A stretch of DNA of 15,046 nucleotides from Pseudobacteriovorax antillogorgiicola (GTDB taxonomy: Bacteria > Bdellovibrionota_B > Oligoflexia > Oligoflexales > RGVZ01). The notes under the pieces are model-generated. The model saw nothing but the letters and a program-made list of their open reading frames with translations. It was not told the DNA's origin and did no database searches. Shown piece after piece: positions 7,780-14,802 of this stretch. Each line of letters opens with the position of its first letter. The stretch's first letter is position 1. A program made the position numbers and the translations under genes. The DNA is taken from positions 1 to 15,046 of the forward strand of contig CAMDGW010000042.1 in NCBI GenBank assembly GCA_945897695.1. Direction: 5' to 3'.

Positions 7780-9032
7780 GAGTCGGGATCAACGGACGAT
7801 TTCTTGTGGCTAAACGCACAGGTGTTCAGCGGGCGGCTTACAACCTGATCAAAACACTGATCGAGGTCGACCGGGAAAATGAATATGTCATTTTTACAGG
7901 CAAGGAACAAATTGGAGCTCCGGAATGGAACTTTCCAAACGTGACTGTCGTCGGCGACAACTTGCGACCGACCGAGAGCTTTAGAAATCACCTTTGGGAG
8001 CAAGTCCGTTTGCCTCGCCTGGCAAGAAAATACAAGATCGACGTCCTGCATTCTCCTGCCAACGTGGCTCCACTTTTTTACAGTGGAAAATCTATTATTC
8101 ACATTCATGATCTTTGCTTTGTCGTGAATCCGCAGTGGTATAGTTTTGCTTTCCGGACAGTTTATAATCTGATTATTCCCCAGCTTGCAAAGCGAGCAAC
8201 CAAAGTCATCACCAATAGCAATAACTCAAAAAACGACTTACTTCAGTATTTCGACTTGCCCGCAGAAAAGGTCAGTCTGGTCTACTGGGCGGTGGACGAT
8301 ACATTTTCGTTGCCGACTGCTATCGATGAGACTAGAAAAAAAAATATTGATGGTGACTATATTTTGTATGTGGGCTCACTGGAGCCTCGCAAAAACATCA
8401 AGGGTTTGATTGAGGCCTACGAAAAGCTTCGCCACGAATATCCTGCCATCAAGACAAAATTGATTTTGATCGGCGGTGAGAGTCCATTGTTTGCCTCAGT
8501 TCAGCTGAAGGCTCGGGAGTTCCGTGACGACGTAATCTTTAAGGGTTTTGTGACGGACGCTGAATTGAGCGAATATTATCGTCGCGCAAAGCTAGTGGCG
8601 TATCCTAGCCTTTACGAAGGATTTGGACTTCCGCCGCTTGAGGCTATGGCCTCCGGAGCACCTGTAGTGACCAGCTGTACCAGCAGTATTCCAGAGGTCG
8701 TTGGCAGGGCGGCAATTCTTATCAATCCCCTTGACCGGGACCAGCTTGCTCGTGCCCTTCATCGGGTGCTAACAGACAGTAGGCTTCGAGAGTCGATGAT
8801 TAAAGCTGGATCTGAGCGTGTGACCAGGTTCAATTGGTACCGGGTTGCGCGCGGGGTGTTGGCTGTTTATCATGAGGTACATAAACGCACCGAGAATCAG
8901 CCGCTGACGGTTCAATCGTTTATTCCCATGAGTGTATGGAAAAGCTTAAGAAAAGTTGAGTCGCTGAAAACGGCGATTTTTGATGAAGTTAGGATTCGCG
9001 GCCTTCTGGCCAACAAGGAGCTAGATCAATGA
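7776..9032 (+). CDS. GT4-family glycosyltransferase (second of a tandem pair)
   Basis: Paralogue of the gene before it and likely the next step on the same glycan. The 418-residue protein begins MRVGINGRFLVAKRTGVQRA, has HIHDLCF at 109-115, GSLEPRKN at 200-207 and the EX7E motif EGFGLPPLE with Glu281 and Glu289, then GAPVV and SSIPEVVG. These blocks line up one for one with the upstream enzyme, including VAPLF before the HDL motif, which shows an old tandem duplication. It differs by a C-terminal extension of about 45 residues (371-418), basic and probably helical, of unknown purpose. It overlaps the upstream gene by ATGA at 7776-7779 and asnS by ATGA at 9029-9032, so all three are likely translated from one message. 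Confidence 0.9.
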   Translation: MRVGINGRFLVAKRTGVQRAAYNLIKTLIEVDRENEYVIFTGKEQIGAPEWNFPNVTVVGDNLRPTESFRNHLWEQVRLPRLARKYKIDVLHSPANVAPLFYSGKSIIHIHDLCFVVNPQWYSFAFRTVYNLIIPQLAKRATKVITNSNNSKNDLLQYFDLPAEKVSLVYWAVDDTFSLPTAIDETRKKNIDGDYILYVGSLEPRKNIKGLIEAYEKLRHEYPAIKTKLILIGGESPLFASVQLKAREFRDDVIFKGFVTDAELSEYYRRAKLVAYPSLYEGFGLPPLEAMASGAPVVTSCTSSIPEVVGRAAILINPLDRDQLARALHRVLTDSRLRESMIKAGSERVTRFNWYRVARGVLAVYHEVHKRTENQPLTVQSFIPMSVWKSLRKVESLKTAIFDEVRIRGLLANKELDQ

Positions 9033-10423
9033 GCATTCAACGTCAACGTATCAAAGACATTCTAGAAACCGGAAGCGAAGGACAAAAGGTTACAATTTGC
9101 GGATGGGTTCGCTCGCGTCGCGAATCAAAAACATTTGCATTCCTTGTTTTGAATGATGGTTCCTGTCAGGCGACGCTTCAGTGCATCATCGATCAAGGCA
9201 TTTCTGGATTTGATCTTTTGGGCCGTTGTCAGACTGGTGCTTCAGTTCGCATTGATGGCGAGCTGAAGAAAAGCCAAGGGAAGGGTCAGTCGTGGGAGGT
9301 CCACGCCAAAAGCCTTGAACTCTATGGCGAGGCCAATCCTGAGACCTACCCGCTCCAGAAAAAAGGCCACACCCTAGAGTTTCTGCGCGAAATTGGTCAC
9401 CTGCGTGGGCGTACAAACACGTTCGGTGCGGTGTGGCGACTCCGCAATGCCTTAGCCCATGGGGTGCATGAATTTTTTCAAACGCGCGGATTTGTGTGGG
9501 CCCATACGCCAATTATCACCGGTAACGATTGTGAAGGCGCTGGTGAAATTTTCACAGTCACGACGATGGATTTGAATAAGGTTCCGAAAACCGACAAGGG
9601 TTCAATCGATTGGTCTAAAGACTTTTTTGGTAAACATGCTCACTTAACTGTGAGTGGGCAGCTTGAAGGTGAGTTCCTGGCTCTTTCTTTAGGGGATATT
9701 TATACGTTTGGTCCAACATTCCGAGCTGAAAACTCAAATACCACTCGCCACTTGTCAGAGTTTTGGATGATTGAGCCAGAGATGGCTTTTGCCGACCTAG
9801 AAGATGACATGAGGCTCGCTGAAGATTTTATTCGTTTCCTCTGTGGATGGGCTGTGAAAAAGTGTCCCGAAGAACTAGCGTTCCTGAGCGAGATGTATAA
9901 GGGAATGACTCCCGATGAGATTGCGAAATTGAGTGAGTCCAAATTTGCCGCAATCACTTATACCGATGCGGTCAAAGAGCTTGAAAAAGCCTCCGTCAAA
10001 TTTGATTTCCCGGTCAAATGGGGGATCGATTTGCAGTCAGAACATGAGCGTTATTTGACCGATCATGTCTTCAAAGGTCCCTGCATTGTTACCAATTATC
10101 CTAAGGATATTAAGTCCTTTTACATGCGTCTGAATGACGACGGCAAGACCGTAGCTGCGATGGATGTCTTGGCTCCAAGGATTGGAGAAATTATCGGCGG
10201 TAGCCAGCGGGAGGATCGCCTCGATTTTCTTGAAACCAGGATTAGGGAAATGAAGCTACCGATCGATGATCTTCAGTGGTTCCTGGATCTCAGACGTTTT
10301 GGTTCGGTTCCGCACGCAGGCTTTGGGCTTGGATTTGAGCGTATTGTTCAGTACTTATCTGGCATGGGCAACATCCGTGACGTGATCCCATGTCCGCGGG
10401 CTCCTCAGACCATAGCGTTCTGA
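9029..10423 (+). CDS. asnS: Asparaginyl-tRNA synthetase
   Basis: Class IIb synthetase that charges tRNA-Asn with asparagine in the cytosol. At 464 residues it matches the usual length. The N-terminal OB-fold anticodon domain (about 18-100) includes GWVRSRRESKTFAFLVLNDG. Motif 2 is FRAENSNTTRHLSEFWMIEPE at 231-251; the Asn-specific form (ENSNTTRHL) separates it from aspartyl enzymes. Motif 3 is GFGLGFERIVQYLSGM at 431-446. GGSQRED at 390-396 and the terminal NIRDVIPCPRAP are also family-typical. Its presence shows that the cell can make Asn-tRNA directly. It starts inside the stop of the second glycosyltransferase (ATGA), an unusual operon partner. No strong internal promoter was noticed. A run of seven T at 10429-10435 follows the stop, but without a good hairpin. 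Confidence 0.97.
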   Translation: MSIQRQRIKDILETGSEGQKVTICGWVRSRRESKTFAFLVLNDGSCQATLQCIIDQGISGFDLLGRCQTGASVRIDGELKKSQGKGQSWEVHAKSLELYGEANPETYPLQKKGHTLEFLREIGHLRGRTNTFGAVWRLRNALAHGVHEFFQTRGFVWAHTPIITGNDCEGAGEIFTVTTMDLNKVPKTDKGSIDWSKDFFGKHAHLTVSGQLEGEFLALSLGDIYTFGPTFRAENSNTTRHLSEFWMIEPEMAFADLEDDMRLAEDFIRFLCGWAVKKCPEELAFLSEMYKGMTPDEIAKLSESKFAAITYTDAVKELEKASVKFDFPVKWGIDLQSEHERYLTDHVFKGPCIVTNYPKDIKSFYMRLNDDGKTVAAMDVLAPRIGEIIGGSQREDRLDFLETRIREMKLPIDDLQWFLDLRRFGSVPHAGFGLGFERIVQYLSGMGNIRDVIPCPRAPQTIAF

Positions 10424-10467
10424 TCCGGTTTTTTTCGTTAAACCCTCCATGTAGCAAAGGTTCCCTG

Positions 10468-10496
10468 TTGACCAGAGGGGGTCACTTATATATATT
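10468..10496 (+). promoter_or_regulatory. Candidate sigma70 promoter P1 for rplM-rpsI
   Basis: The -35 box TTGACC (10468-10473) and -10 box TATATT (10491-10496) are separated by 17 bp, close to consensus in sequence and spacing. Transcription would start near 10503, leaving a leader of about 95 nt before rplM. The -10 box is bracketed by an 8-bp inverted repeat. Confidence 0.7.
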
Positions 10497-10505
10497 GCCC
10501 CCTCT
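10474..10505 (+). repeat. Inverted repeat bracketing the -10 box of the rplM promoter
   Basis: AGAGGGGG (10474-10481) and CCCCCTCT (10498-10505) are perfect inverted copies separated by 16 bp that contain the -10 box. The right arm falls on the expected transcription start. This is the position of a repressor operator, but it could also be chance. The left arm is upstream of the P1 start, so an RNA hairpin would form only in transcripts reading through from asnS. Confidence 0.5.
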
Positions 10506-10532
10506 CTATGGACCAGCAGCTGGGTTTTGCGT

Positions 10533-10560
10533 TTGACCAGGTGCCAAAAAGTCCAATAAT
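10533..10560 (+). promoter_or_regulatory. Candidate second promoter P2 for rplM-rpsI
   Basis: TTGACC (10533-10538), 16-bp spacer, AATAAT (10555-10560; 4 of 6 match TATAAT). The -35 box and the two bases after it (TTGACCAG) repeat those of P1. Start would fall near 10567, about 30 nt before the rplM start. Weaker than P1 because of its -10 box and spacing. Confidence 0.45.
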
Positions 10561-10597
10561 TCAAGCGCTCAAGCGGTATCTGGAGTTACGGATATTT

Positions 10598-11029
10598 ATG
10601 AAAACTGTAAGTGTAAAACCTGCTGATGTAAAAAAGCAGTGGACCATCGTTGATGCGTCCGGCAAGACTCTCGGTCGTCTAGCTACTGAGGTTGCTCGCG
10701 TACTTCGTGGCAAGCATAAACCTGAATTCACACCTCATATTGATGCTGGCGACTACGTTGTCGTTGTCAATGCTGGCAAAGTTAGAATGAGCGGCGTGAA
10801 GACGACTGACAAGTTCTACTTCCACCACACTGGCTGGATTGGCGGAATCAAGGCGATCTCAGCTCGTGACCTCTTGGCCACCAAGCCTGAGCGTGTTCTT
10901 GAAACAGCGATCAAAGGCATGCTTCCTAAGTCTAAACTTGGTCGCAAGATCTGCAGTAACCTGCATGTCTATGCTGGTGCGGAGCACCCTCATAAAGCTC
11001 AAAATCCTGTCGCAATGCCGACTCGCTAA
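10598..11029 (+). CDS. rplM: 50S ribosomal protein L13
   Basis: Early-assembling protein of the large ribosomal subunit. The 143-residue product matches L13 in length and along its whole extent: MKTVSVKPADVKKQWTIVDA, GKTLGRLATEVARVLRGKHK, TPHIDAGDYVVVVNA, FYFHHTGWIGGIK, ERVLETAIKGMLPKSKLGR and VYAGAEHPHKAQNP. An open frame continues upstream to ATG 10508, but the extra 30 residues are not part of the family and the stretch contains the P2 promoter. ATG 10598 fits the universal L13 N-terminus. The nearest ribosome-binding elements are a short GGA at 10589-10591 and a distant GGAG, so initiation may be tuned by the leader. It is the first gene of the conserved rplM-rpsI pair, with rpsI 14 bp downstream. 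Confidence 0.98.
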   Translation: MKTVSVKPADVKKQWTIVDASGKTLGRLATEVARVLRGKHKPEFTPHIDAGDYVVVVNAGKVRMSGVKTTDKFYFHHTGWIGGIKAISARDLLATKPERVLETAIKGMLPKSKLGRKICSNLHVYAGAEHPHKAQNPVAMPTR

Positions 11030-11043
11030 GGAGAATCTGATTC

Positions 11044-11442
11044 ATGGCAACTAAGTCAAAAGCAATTCACGCAGTTGGTAAGCGCAAGACATCGATTGCT
11101 CGCGTTTGGATGAAGCAAGGCAAAGGTAACATTGTCATCAATAAGCGTACGATGGATGATTACTTCATTCGTCCAACATCACGCATGATGGTTAAGCAAG
11201 CTCTTGAGTTAGCTGGTGTAGCTGAAGCGTATGACATCACGATTAACGTCATCGGCGGTGGTCTAACTGGTCAAGCTGGCGCAATTCGCCATGCACTGAG
11301 CCGCGCTCTTGCAGCAATGAGCCCAGAAAATCGCAAGACACTTAAGGATGCTGGCCTAATCACACGCGATGCTCGTAAGAAAGAACGTAAGAAGTACGGT
11401 CTTGCATCTGCTCGTCGTCGCTTCCAGTTCTCGAAACGCTGA
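11044..11442 (+). CDS. rpsI: 30S ribosomal protein S9
   Basis: Small-subunit protein whose C-terminal tail reaches the P-site tRNA. The 132-residue product has the S9 blocks AVGKRKTSIARVW near the start, INKRTMDDYF, TINVIGGGLTGQAGAIRHALSRAL, and the basic tail ending RRRFQFSKR, the invariant SKR terminus. AAGGAG at 11028-11033 overlaps the rplM stop and lies 10 nt before the ATG. It is second in the rplM-rpsI operon and is followed 15 bp later by a strong terminator. Confidence 0.98.
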   Translation: MATKSKAIHAVGKRKTSIARVWMKQGKGNIVINKRTMDDYFIRPTSRMMVKQALELAGVAEAYDITINVIGGGLTGQAGAIRHALSRALAAMSPENRKTLKDAGLITRDARKKERKKYGLASARRRFQFSKR

Positions 11443-11457
11443 TATTTATTCAGACTC

Positions 11458-11492
11458 AAAAAGCCAGGCTGCATAAGCCTGGCTTTTTTTTT
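11458..11492. terminator. Bidirectional rho-independent terminator between rpsI and the convergent gene
   Basis: A 13-bp perfect stem, AAAAAGCCAGGCT (11458-11470) with AGCCTGGCTTTTT (11476-11488), has loop GCATA and a nine-base T-run on the plus strand. The A-run on the left gives a T-run on the minus strand, so it can stop both the rpsI transcript and the convergent minus-strand gene that ends at 11569. Confidence 0.95.
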
Positions 11493-11568
11493 GGGGATAT
11501 GGATCTGGTCTGACCCAACGAAACGGATAAGATTCATAGACATGTTTATTGAGATTTGCAGTCAAATA

Positions 11569-12321
11569 TCAATAACATCGTGATCGGATCTTATCCAACG
11601 GATGGATCATTTTGTCGTCACGTTTACGGCGGCGTAGTAATAGCGAGAATAACCACGGACGTTTTGCCTCGTTTTTTTCGCGTTTGCTTGCACCGTTAGC
11701 TCGCTCGACGCGACGGCTCAGCCAGGTCAATTTCTCGGCTACGGACTTCCCTATTTCTGAAGTTGTCCATTGCTCACCATCAAACTGGAACATCAACGGG
11801 TAGATTGGTGTGTTTAGACATTCCCTTGAAAAGCAGAGGATCTTGCGCGGTGGCTCTGGTGATAAATTTCGCATGTGTTTTTCGGCTAGAATGCCAAGTG
11901 GGAATATTTTTAGGGTGTCTAGTCCTCGACCCAGGAATTGACTTGTAATGAGTTCAGCTAGTGGGTTTGTTGGATCAACACCTTCGGGAATATTCTGAAA
12001 TTCGATCTGCAAGACCCCATTTTGGTAGTCTCCTGAGGTTACCTGAATCTGAAAGCGTCCAAATTGGTGTCCCTCAGCTGTCTCACAAACCCATGTGTCG
12101 CGGGTTTGTGTGCTTCTGAAGTTTCCAGAGTTAGGGTTTGGTGCGGTTGCAGGAGCCAATGCGGTATTTTGATAAAAAGCAGTCGATTCTCCAAAGAATA
12201 CGTGATGTTTCTCATCCCAGGCATCCTTGTGGCGGACCATCCATCCGGATCCTGTTAAGGAAACGGCTCCAAATGATGGTATACTTGGAGCAGATGCTTT
12301 TGCGAAACTGCGTCTGTACAT
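11569..12321 (-). CDS. Hypothetical protein, 250 residues, divergent from bactofilin
   Basis: I do not recognise a family. The start at 12321 has AGGGA 6 nt upstream. There is no signal peptide and no clear membrane segment. Residues 1-150 look like a compact mixed or beta-rich domain (Trp-containing WMVRHKDAWDE, then GRFQIQVTSGDYQNGVLQIEF). Residues 155-195 hold PEPPRKILCFSRECLNTP with two Cys. The C-terminus (205-245) is strongly basic with a hydrophobic patch (RPWLFSLLLRRRKRDDK) that could bind membrane or nucleic acid. The coding status is supported by its length, good ribosome site, a full-length frame and a shared terminator. It is divergent from bactofilin across only 60 bp, so both promoters overlap and co-regulation is likely. 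A link to bactofilin function is inference. Confidence 0.7.
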   Translation of the reverse strand: MYRRSFAKASAPSIPSFGAVSLTGSGWMVRHKDAWDEKHHVFFGESTAFYQNTALAPATAPNPNSGNFRSTQTRDTWVCETAEGHQFGRFQIQVTSGDYQNGVLQIEFQNIPEGVDPTNPLAELITSQFLGRGLDTLKIFPLGILAEKHMRNLSPEPPRKILCFSRECLNTPIYPLMFQFDGEQWTTSEIGKSVAEKLTWLSRRVERANGASKREKNEAKRPWLFSLLLRRRKRDDKMIHPLDKIRSRCY

Positions 12322-12381
12322 GGCGAATCCCTGGATTTGATTGATTCATTTGATCATAGCATGCCCGACTAGGAGAACGAT

Positions 12382-12906
12382 ATGTTTGGAAATGACAAGA
12401 ATAATGGCTCCTCTCCGAAGCGCTCAAACGCTGCTTCTGCTAAAGATGGTGGCGTAACGATTTTGACGTCAGGCTGTCACTTTGCTGGGAAACTGTACTG
12501 CAAAGGAGCCACGCGCATTGGCGGTACCATTGAAGGTGAAGTCATCGCTGAAGGACTACTAATTGTTGAAGAAGATGCTGTGATCAATGCTTCAGTCAGA
12601 GCAGAAGAAATCGTGGTTCACGGCCGCATGGAAGGTAATCTGCATGTGCAGCGCAAGATTGAGATGTGCGCAACAGCAGACGTGCAGGCAGATATTGTGA
12701 CCCCTAACCTTCTCGTCCAGGAAGGCGCAATTTATAATGGCCGTACCACAATGAAGCGAGTCGTCGCAGGTGCAGACCAAGGCAAGCGTGAAGGCAAAGA
12801 ACACCGGGATGCAAAAGGACGCAAACTTGATAGTCCAAAAGTTGATTCTGAAAATGATCGCTCCCCGTTGGTTGCAGCCAGGATTCCTGATATTTCCCTC
12901 GCATAA
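12382..12906 (+). CDS. Bactofilin-family cytoskeletal protein
   Basis: Bactofilins polymerise without nucleotide into membrane-associated filaments that position enzymes or chromosomal factors. The 174-residue protein has a short polar N-terminus (1-23) and a central right-handed beta-helix of short repeats (about 24-127), readable as ILTSGCHFAGKLYCKGATR, IGGTIEGEVIAEGLLIVEED, VRAEEIVVHGRMEGNLHV, IEMCATADVQADIVTPNLLV and EEGAIY-like QEGAIYNGRTTM. The hydrophilic tail (about 130-174) is Lys/Asp-rich and is longer than a minimal bactofilin. AGGAG upstream of the ATG gives a good ribosome site. The NUDIX gene follows at 29 bp and a small possible lipoprotein 22 bp after that, so the three may be one transcript. 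Confidence 0.93.
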   Translation: MFGNDKNNGSSPKRSNAASAKDGGVTILTSGCHFAGKLYCKGATRIGGTIEGEVIAEGLLIVEEDAVINASVRAEEIVVHGRMEGNLHVQRKIEMCATADVQADIVTPNLLVQEGAIYNGRTTMKRVVAGADQGKREGKEHRDAKGRKLDSPKVDSENDRSPLVAARIPDISLA

Positions 12907-12935
12907 TCTTTCATTGGGCGGCGTGCGATTCATTT

Positions 12936-13502
12936 ATGGCTAATGTGATCAAGACCGAACATCTGAAACTGGATCTCCCTGCGTGGGATCCGGTTTATTT
13001 TTCTTTGCCTCGAAAGCCTAGCGCGGTCGCTGTGATTATTTTTAACGCTGATTCCAGCGAGCCAAATGTTTTGTTTATTAGGCGAAGCACGAGGCTTGGT
13101 TCCCATCGCGGTCAGATTGGTTTTCCTGGTGGGCGGCTCGAGGCGGGGGATAAAAATCCGCGGGACACGGCACTGCGCGAGGCTGCAGAGGAGATAGGAC
13201 TTAGTCCAGAAGACGTTACAGTCCTTGGTGCGGTTGATCCAATTCCCTCCTTGGATGGCTCCTTGGTCTACCCGATTATTGGTTACACCGAGGCATCAGC
13301 GAAGGAGCTTAAAATGAGTCCCAATGAAGTTTCTGACATCTACATGGTGCCTGTAAAACTCCTGGTCAGCGAAAATAGGCGTAAATTTGCATTCAATTTA
13401 TTTGGTTGCTGGCGGCGAAGTTTTTTGTACGATTGTGGTGCTATTTCGATTTGGGGCCTCTCGGCTGAGATTTTGTCCAAAGCAGATTTACAACTGGTTT
13501 AA
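12936..13502 (+). CDS. NUDIX hydrolase, probable CoA pyrophosphatase (NudL/YeaB type)
   Basis: Likely splits CoA and CoA esters into phosphopantetheine and 3',5'-ADP. The 188-residue protein has FIRRSTRLGSHRGQIGFPGG (residues 47-66), the signature of the NudL/Nudt7 branch (R-S-x-x-L-x-x-H-x-G-Q-x-x-FPGG), followed by the metal-binding Nudix helix ALREAAEEIGL (79-89). As in NudL, the canonical Glu of the box is replaced in the loop after the glycines. IWGLSAEIL near 172-180 is the usual C-terminal block (IWGxTAxxL). No clear Shine-Dalgarno precedes the ATG at 12936; the gene may be read by coupling from bactofilin, 29 bp upstream. CoA specificity is inferred from the signature only. Confidence 0.88.
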   Translation: MANVIKTEHLKLDLPAWDPVYFSLPRKPSAVAVIIFNADSSEPNVLFIRRSTRLGSHRGQIGFPGGRLEAGDKNPRDTALREAAEEIGLSPEDVTVLGAVDPIPSLDGSLVYPIIGYTEASAKELKMSPNEVSDIYMVPVKLLVSENRRKFAFNLFGCWRRSFLYDCGAISIWGLSAEILSKADLQLV

Positions 13503-13524
13503 TTGTCTTGTTCTGGAGATTGTA

Positions 13525-13872
13525 ATGAAACATTTACTGGTCAACTTGATCCTCATGCTTACGACGCTGTCCTGTACTCAGGAGACTCAGAATAAAATTT
13601 CTCGCTCCATCCAAAATTGGACCGGCACTAATGGAGTTGTGGATGTCGTCAGTGACGGTAAAGTTCTGTATCGTTGGATCCAAGTTGATAAACTATCAAC
13701 AGCTATTTCTACTGGGAGTGGTCCGAAAGAGGCGCGATCCTACCGCTTCGGCTACGGAGTCATGGACTTGAATCAGAATTTTATCGCAGACGAAAACGAG
13801 AAAAAAGTTTACTTCGAAGTTGGCGACTATGCGACCTACGTCTTTTACGAGAGCCCATTTCCGTCTCAGTAA
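13525..13872 (+). CDS. Small exported protein, possible lipoprotein, function unknown
   Basis: Not recognised. The 115-residue product begins MKHLLVNLILMLTTLSC, a short charged N-terminus and hydrophobic core ending at Cys17. The bases before Cys read T-L-S, a degenerate lipobox (Thr where Leu is preferred), so lipidation is plausible but not certain. The mature part holds a likely beta-rich domain with VLYRWIQVDKL, YRFGYGVMDLNQNFIADENE and VYFEVGDYATYVFYESPF. The longer frame back to 13387 overlaps the NUDIX gene and lacks a signal; ATG 13525 has GGAG 6 to 7 nt upstream. It lies 22 bp after the NUDIX gene, and its stop directly abuts that of the convergent lipoprotein hydrolase with no room for a terminator. 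Confidence 0.7.
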   Translation: MKHLLVNLILMLTTLSCTQETQNKISRSIQNWTGTNGVVDVVSDGKVLYRWIQVDKLSTAISTGSGPKEARSYRFGYGVMDLNQNFIADENEKKVYFEVGDYATYVFYESPFPSQ

Positions 13873-14757
13873 TTATCTTGGAAGCGATTTCAGAATCTTC
13901 GCGGCAATTTGGAAGTGGGATTGCCAAAGGAGATCGTGATCTCCTCCCTCAATATCATCAAAAGTTACTTTTGTTTGAATGGTTCTCAGCTGATCGTTAA
14001 AAGAATCTGCTTGGGCTTTTGGTGCGATATGGTCATTGCGAGAGTGATAAAGAGCGATTCGACTAGGTAGCTTGGCAGTGTCCCATGCGATGGAACGCTG
14101 CTCAAGAGCTAGATCCCCGTCACTTACCTTTAGAGCGGCAATGGTTTTGATAATTGCGTCGCTTTTTGAGGTTCGCTCTACGACTTCGAGGTCGTAAAAT
14201 CCGTTGCCAAGAATAAGCCATTTCAGGCCGCTAAAAGATTTTGCTGTAAACGTAGCAGTAATGGTTCCAGTATCATATCCCCAGAAACCGACGAGCGGAT
14301 TACTACCTACAGCCGCTTTTATGCCATCAAGCGCCCCAGCAACAGAGAGTGGTCCGCCAAAATCATCTTTACCAGAGGACTGACCTTTGCCAGGGCGGTT
14401 AACCGCGACTACATTTAAGCCATTTTGAAGCGCAGCTTGTGCCATCCAATCATTGCAGAACTTTTCAGCCTCAACGCCATCCTGCGTGCCAAACAGCGCG
14501 ACAAACGGATCTTTGGTATTCCCCGTGCAAGTAACCCACTGGGATTTGAAGTTAGAATTTTTGAATTTGTAGTCAACCGTTCCTGTCTTTGCTTTTGACG
14601 ATGAAACTTTGAGTTTGAAGTTTTTGGCCTCTGCTGGGTCGATTTTGGTGGAGGAGTTGTCATCAAATTTTGGTGCAGTCGCGCAGGCCGTCAAAATGAC
14701 GGTGTAACAAAAAATTGAAACGGAAAATCTTTTGAAAGTCTTGCTAGTCTTGCTCAT
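13873..14757 (-). CDS. Lipoprotein alpha/beta hydrolase with an Asp-type nucleophile elbow
   Basis: An exported lipoprotein of 294 residues. Residues 1-25 form a lipoprotein signal with lipobox LTAC (Cys25), followed by a polar linker. The hydrolase core begins near 60: VVAVNRPGKGQSSG at 116-129 is the strand-loop before helix B, GFWGYDTGTITA at 157-168 is the nucleophile elbow, SRNDHIAP at 239-246 supplies a likely acid (Asp242), and GGDHDLLWQSH at 271-281 supplies His274. The elbow residue is Asp162 where serine hydrolases have Ser, as in epoxide hydrolases and haloalkane dehalogenases. The HGxP motif of those families is not seen: the corresponding strand reads WVTCTGNTKDP. Substrate is unknown. 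The ribosome site is AAAGGAG upstream of 14757. It is divergent from the protease-like gene at 14891 across 133 bp. Confidence 0.8.
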   Translation of the reverse strand: MSKTSKTFKRFSVSIFCYTVILTACATAPKFDDNSSTKIDPAEAKNFKLKVSSSKAKTGTVDYKFKNSNFKSQWVTCTGNTKDPFVALFGTQDGVEAEKFCNDWMAQAALQNGLNVVAVNRPGKGQSSGKDDFGGPLSVAGALDGIKAAVGSNPLVGFWGYDTGTITATFTAKSFSGLKWLILGNGFYDLEVVERTSKSDAIIKTIAALKVSDGDLALEQRSIAWDTAKLPSRIALYHSRNDHIAPKAQADSFNDQLRTIQTKVTFDDIEGGDHDLLWQSHFQIAAKILKSLPR

Positions 14758-14802
14758 GAGCCTTTAGCTCCTTTAACGAGATAAATTTACTAAAAATTTA
14801 AA

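Noticed and set aside
10404..10436. Possible terminator after asnS (TCAGA...TCTGA then a T-run at 10429-10435)
   Set aside because: Only a 5-bp stem with a 9-nt loop, separated from the T-run by CCGG pairs that do not extend the stem; too weak to call.
10508..10597. 30-residue extension of L13 from ATG 10508
   Set aside because: L13 begins universally at the MKT-type start (10598), and the stretch contains the P2 promoter candidate.
13387..13524. Extension of the small exported protein into the NUDIX gene
   Set aside because: It overlaps the conserved NUDIX C-terminus in another frame, while ATG 13525 has a ribosome site and starts a signal sequence.
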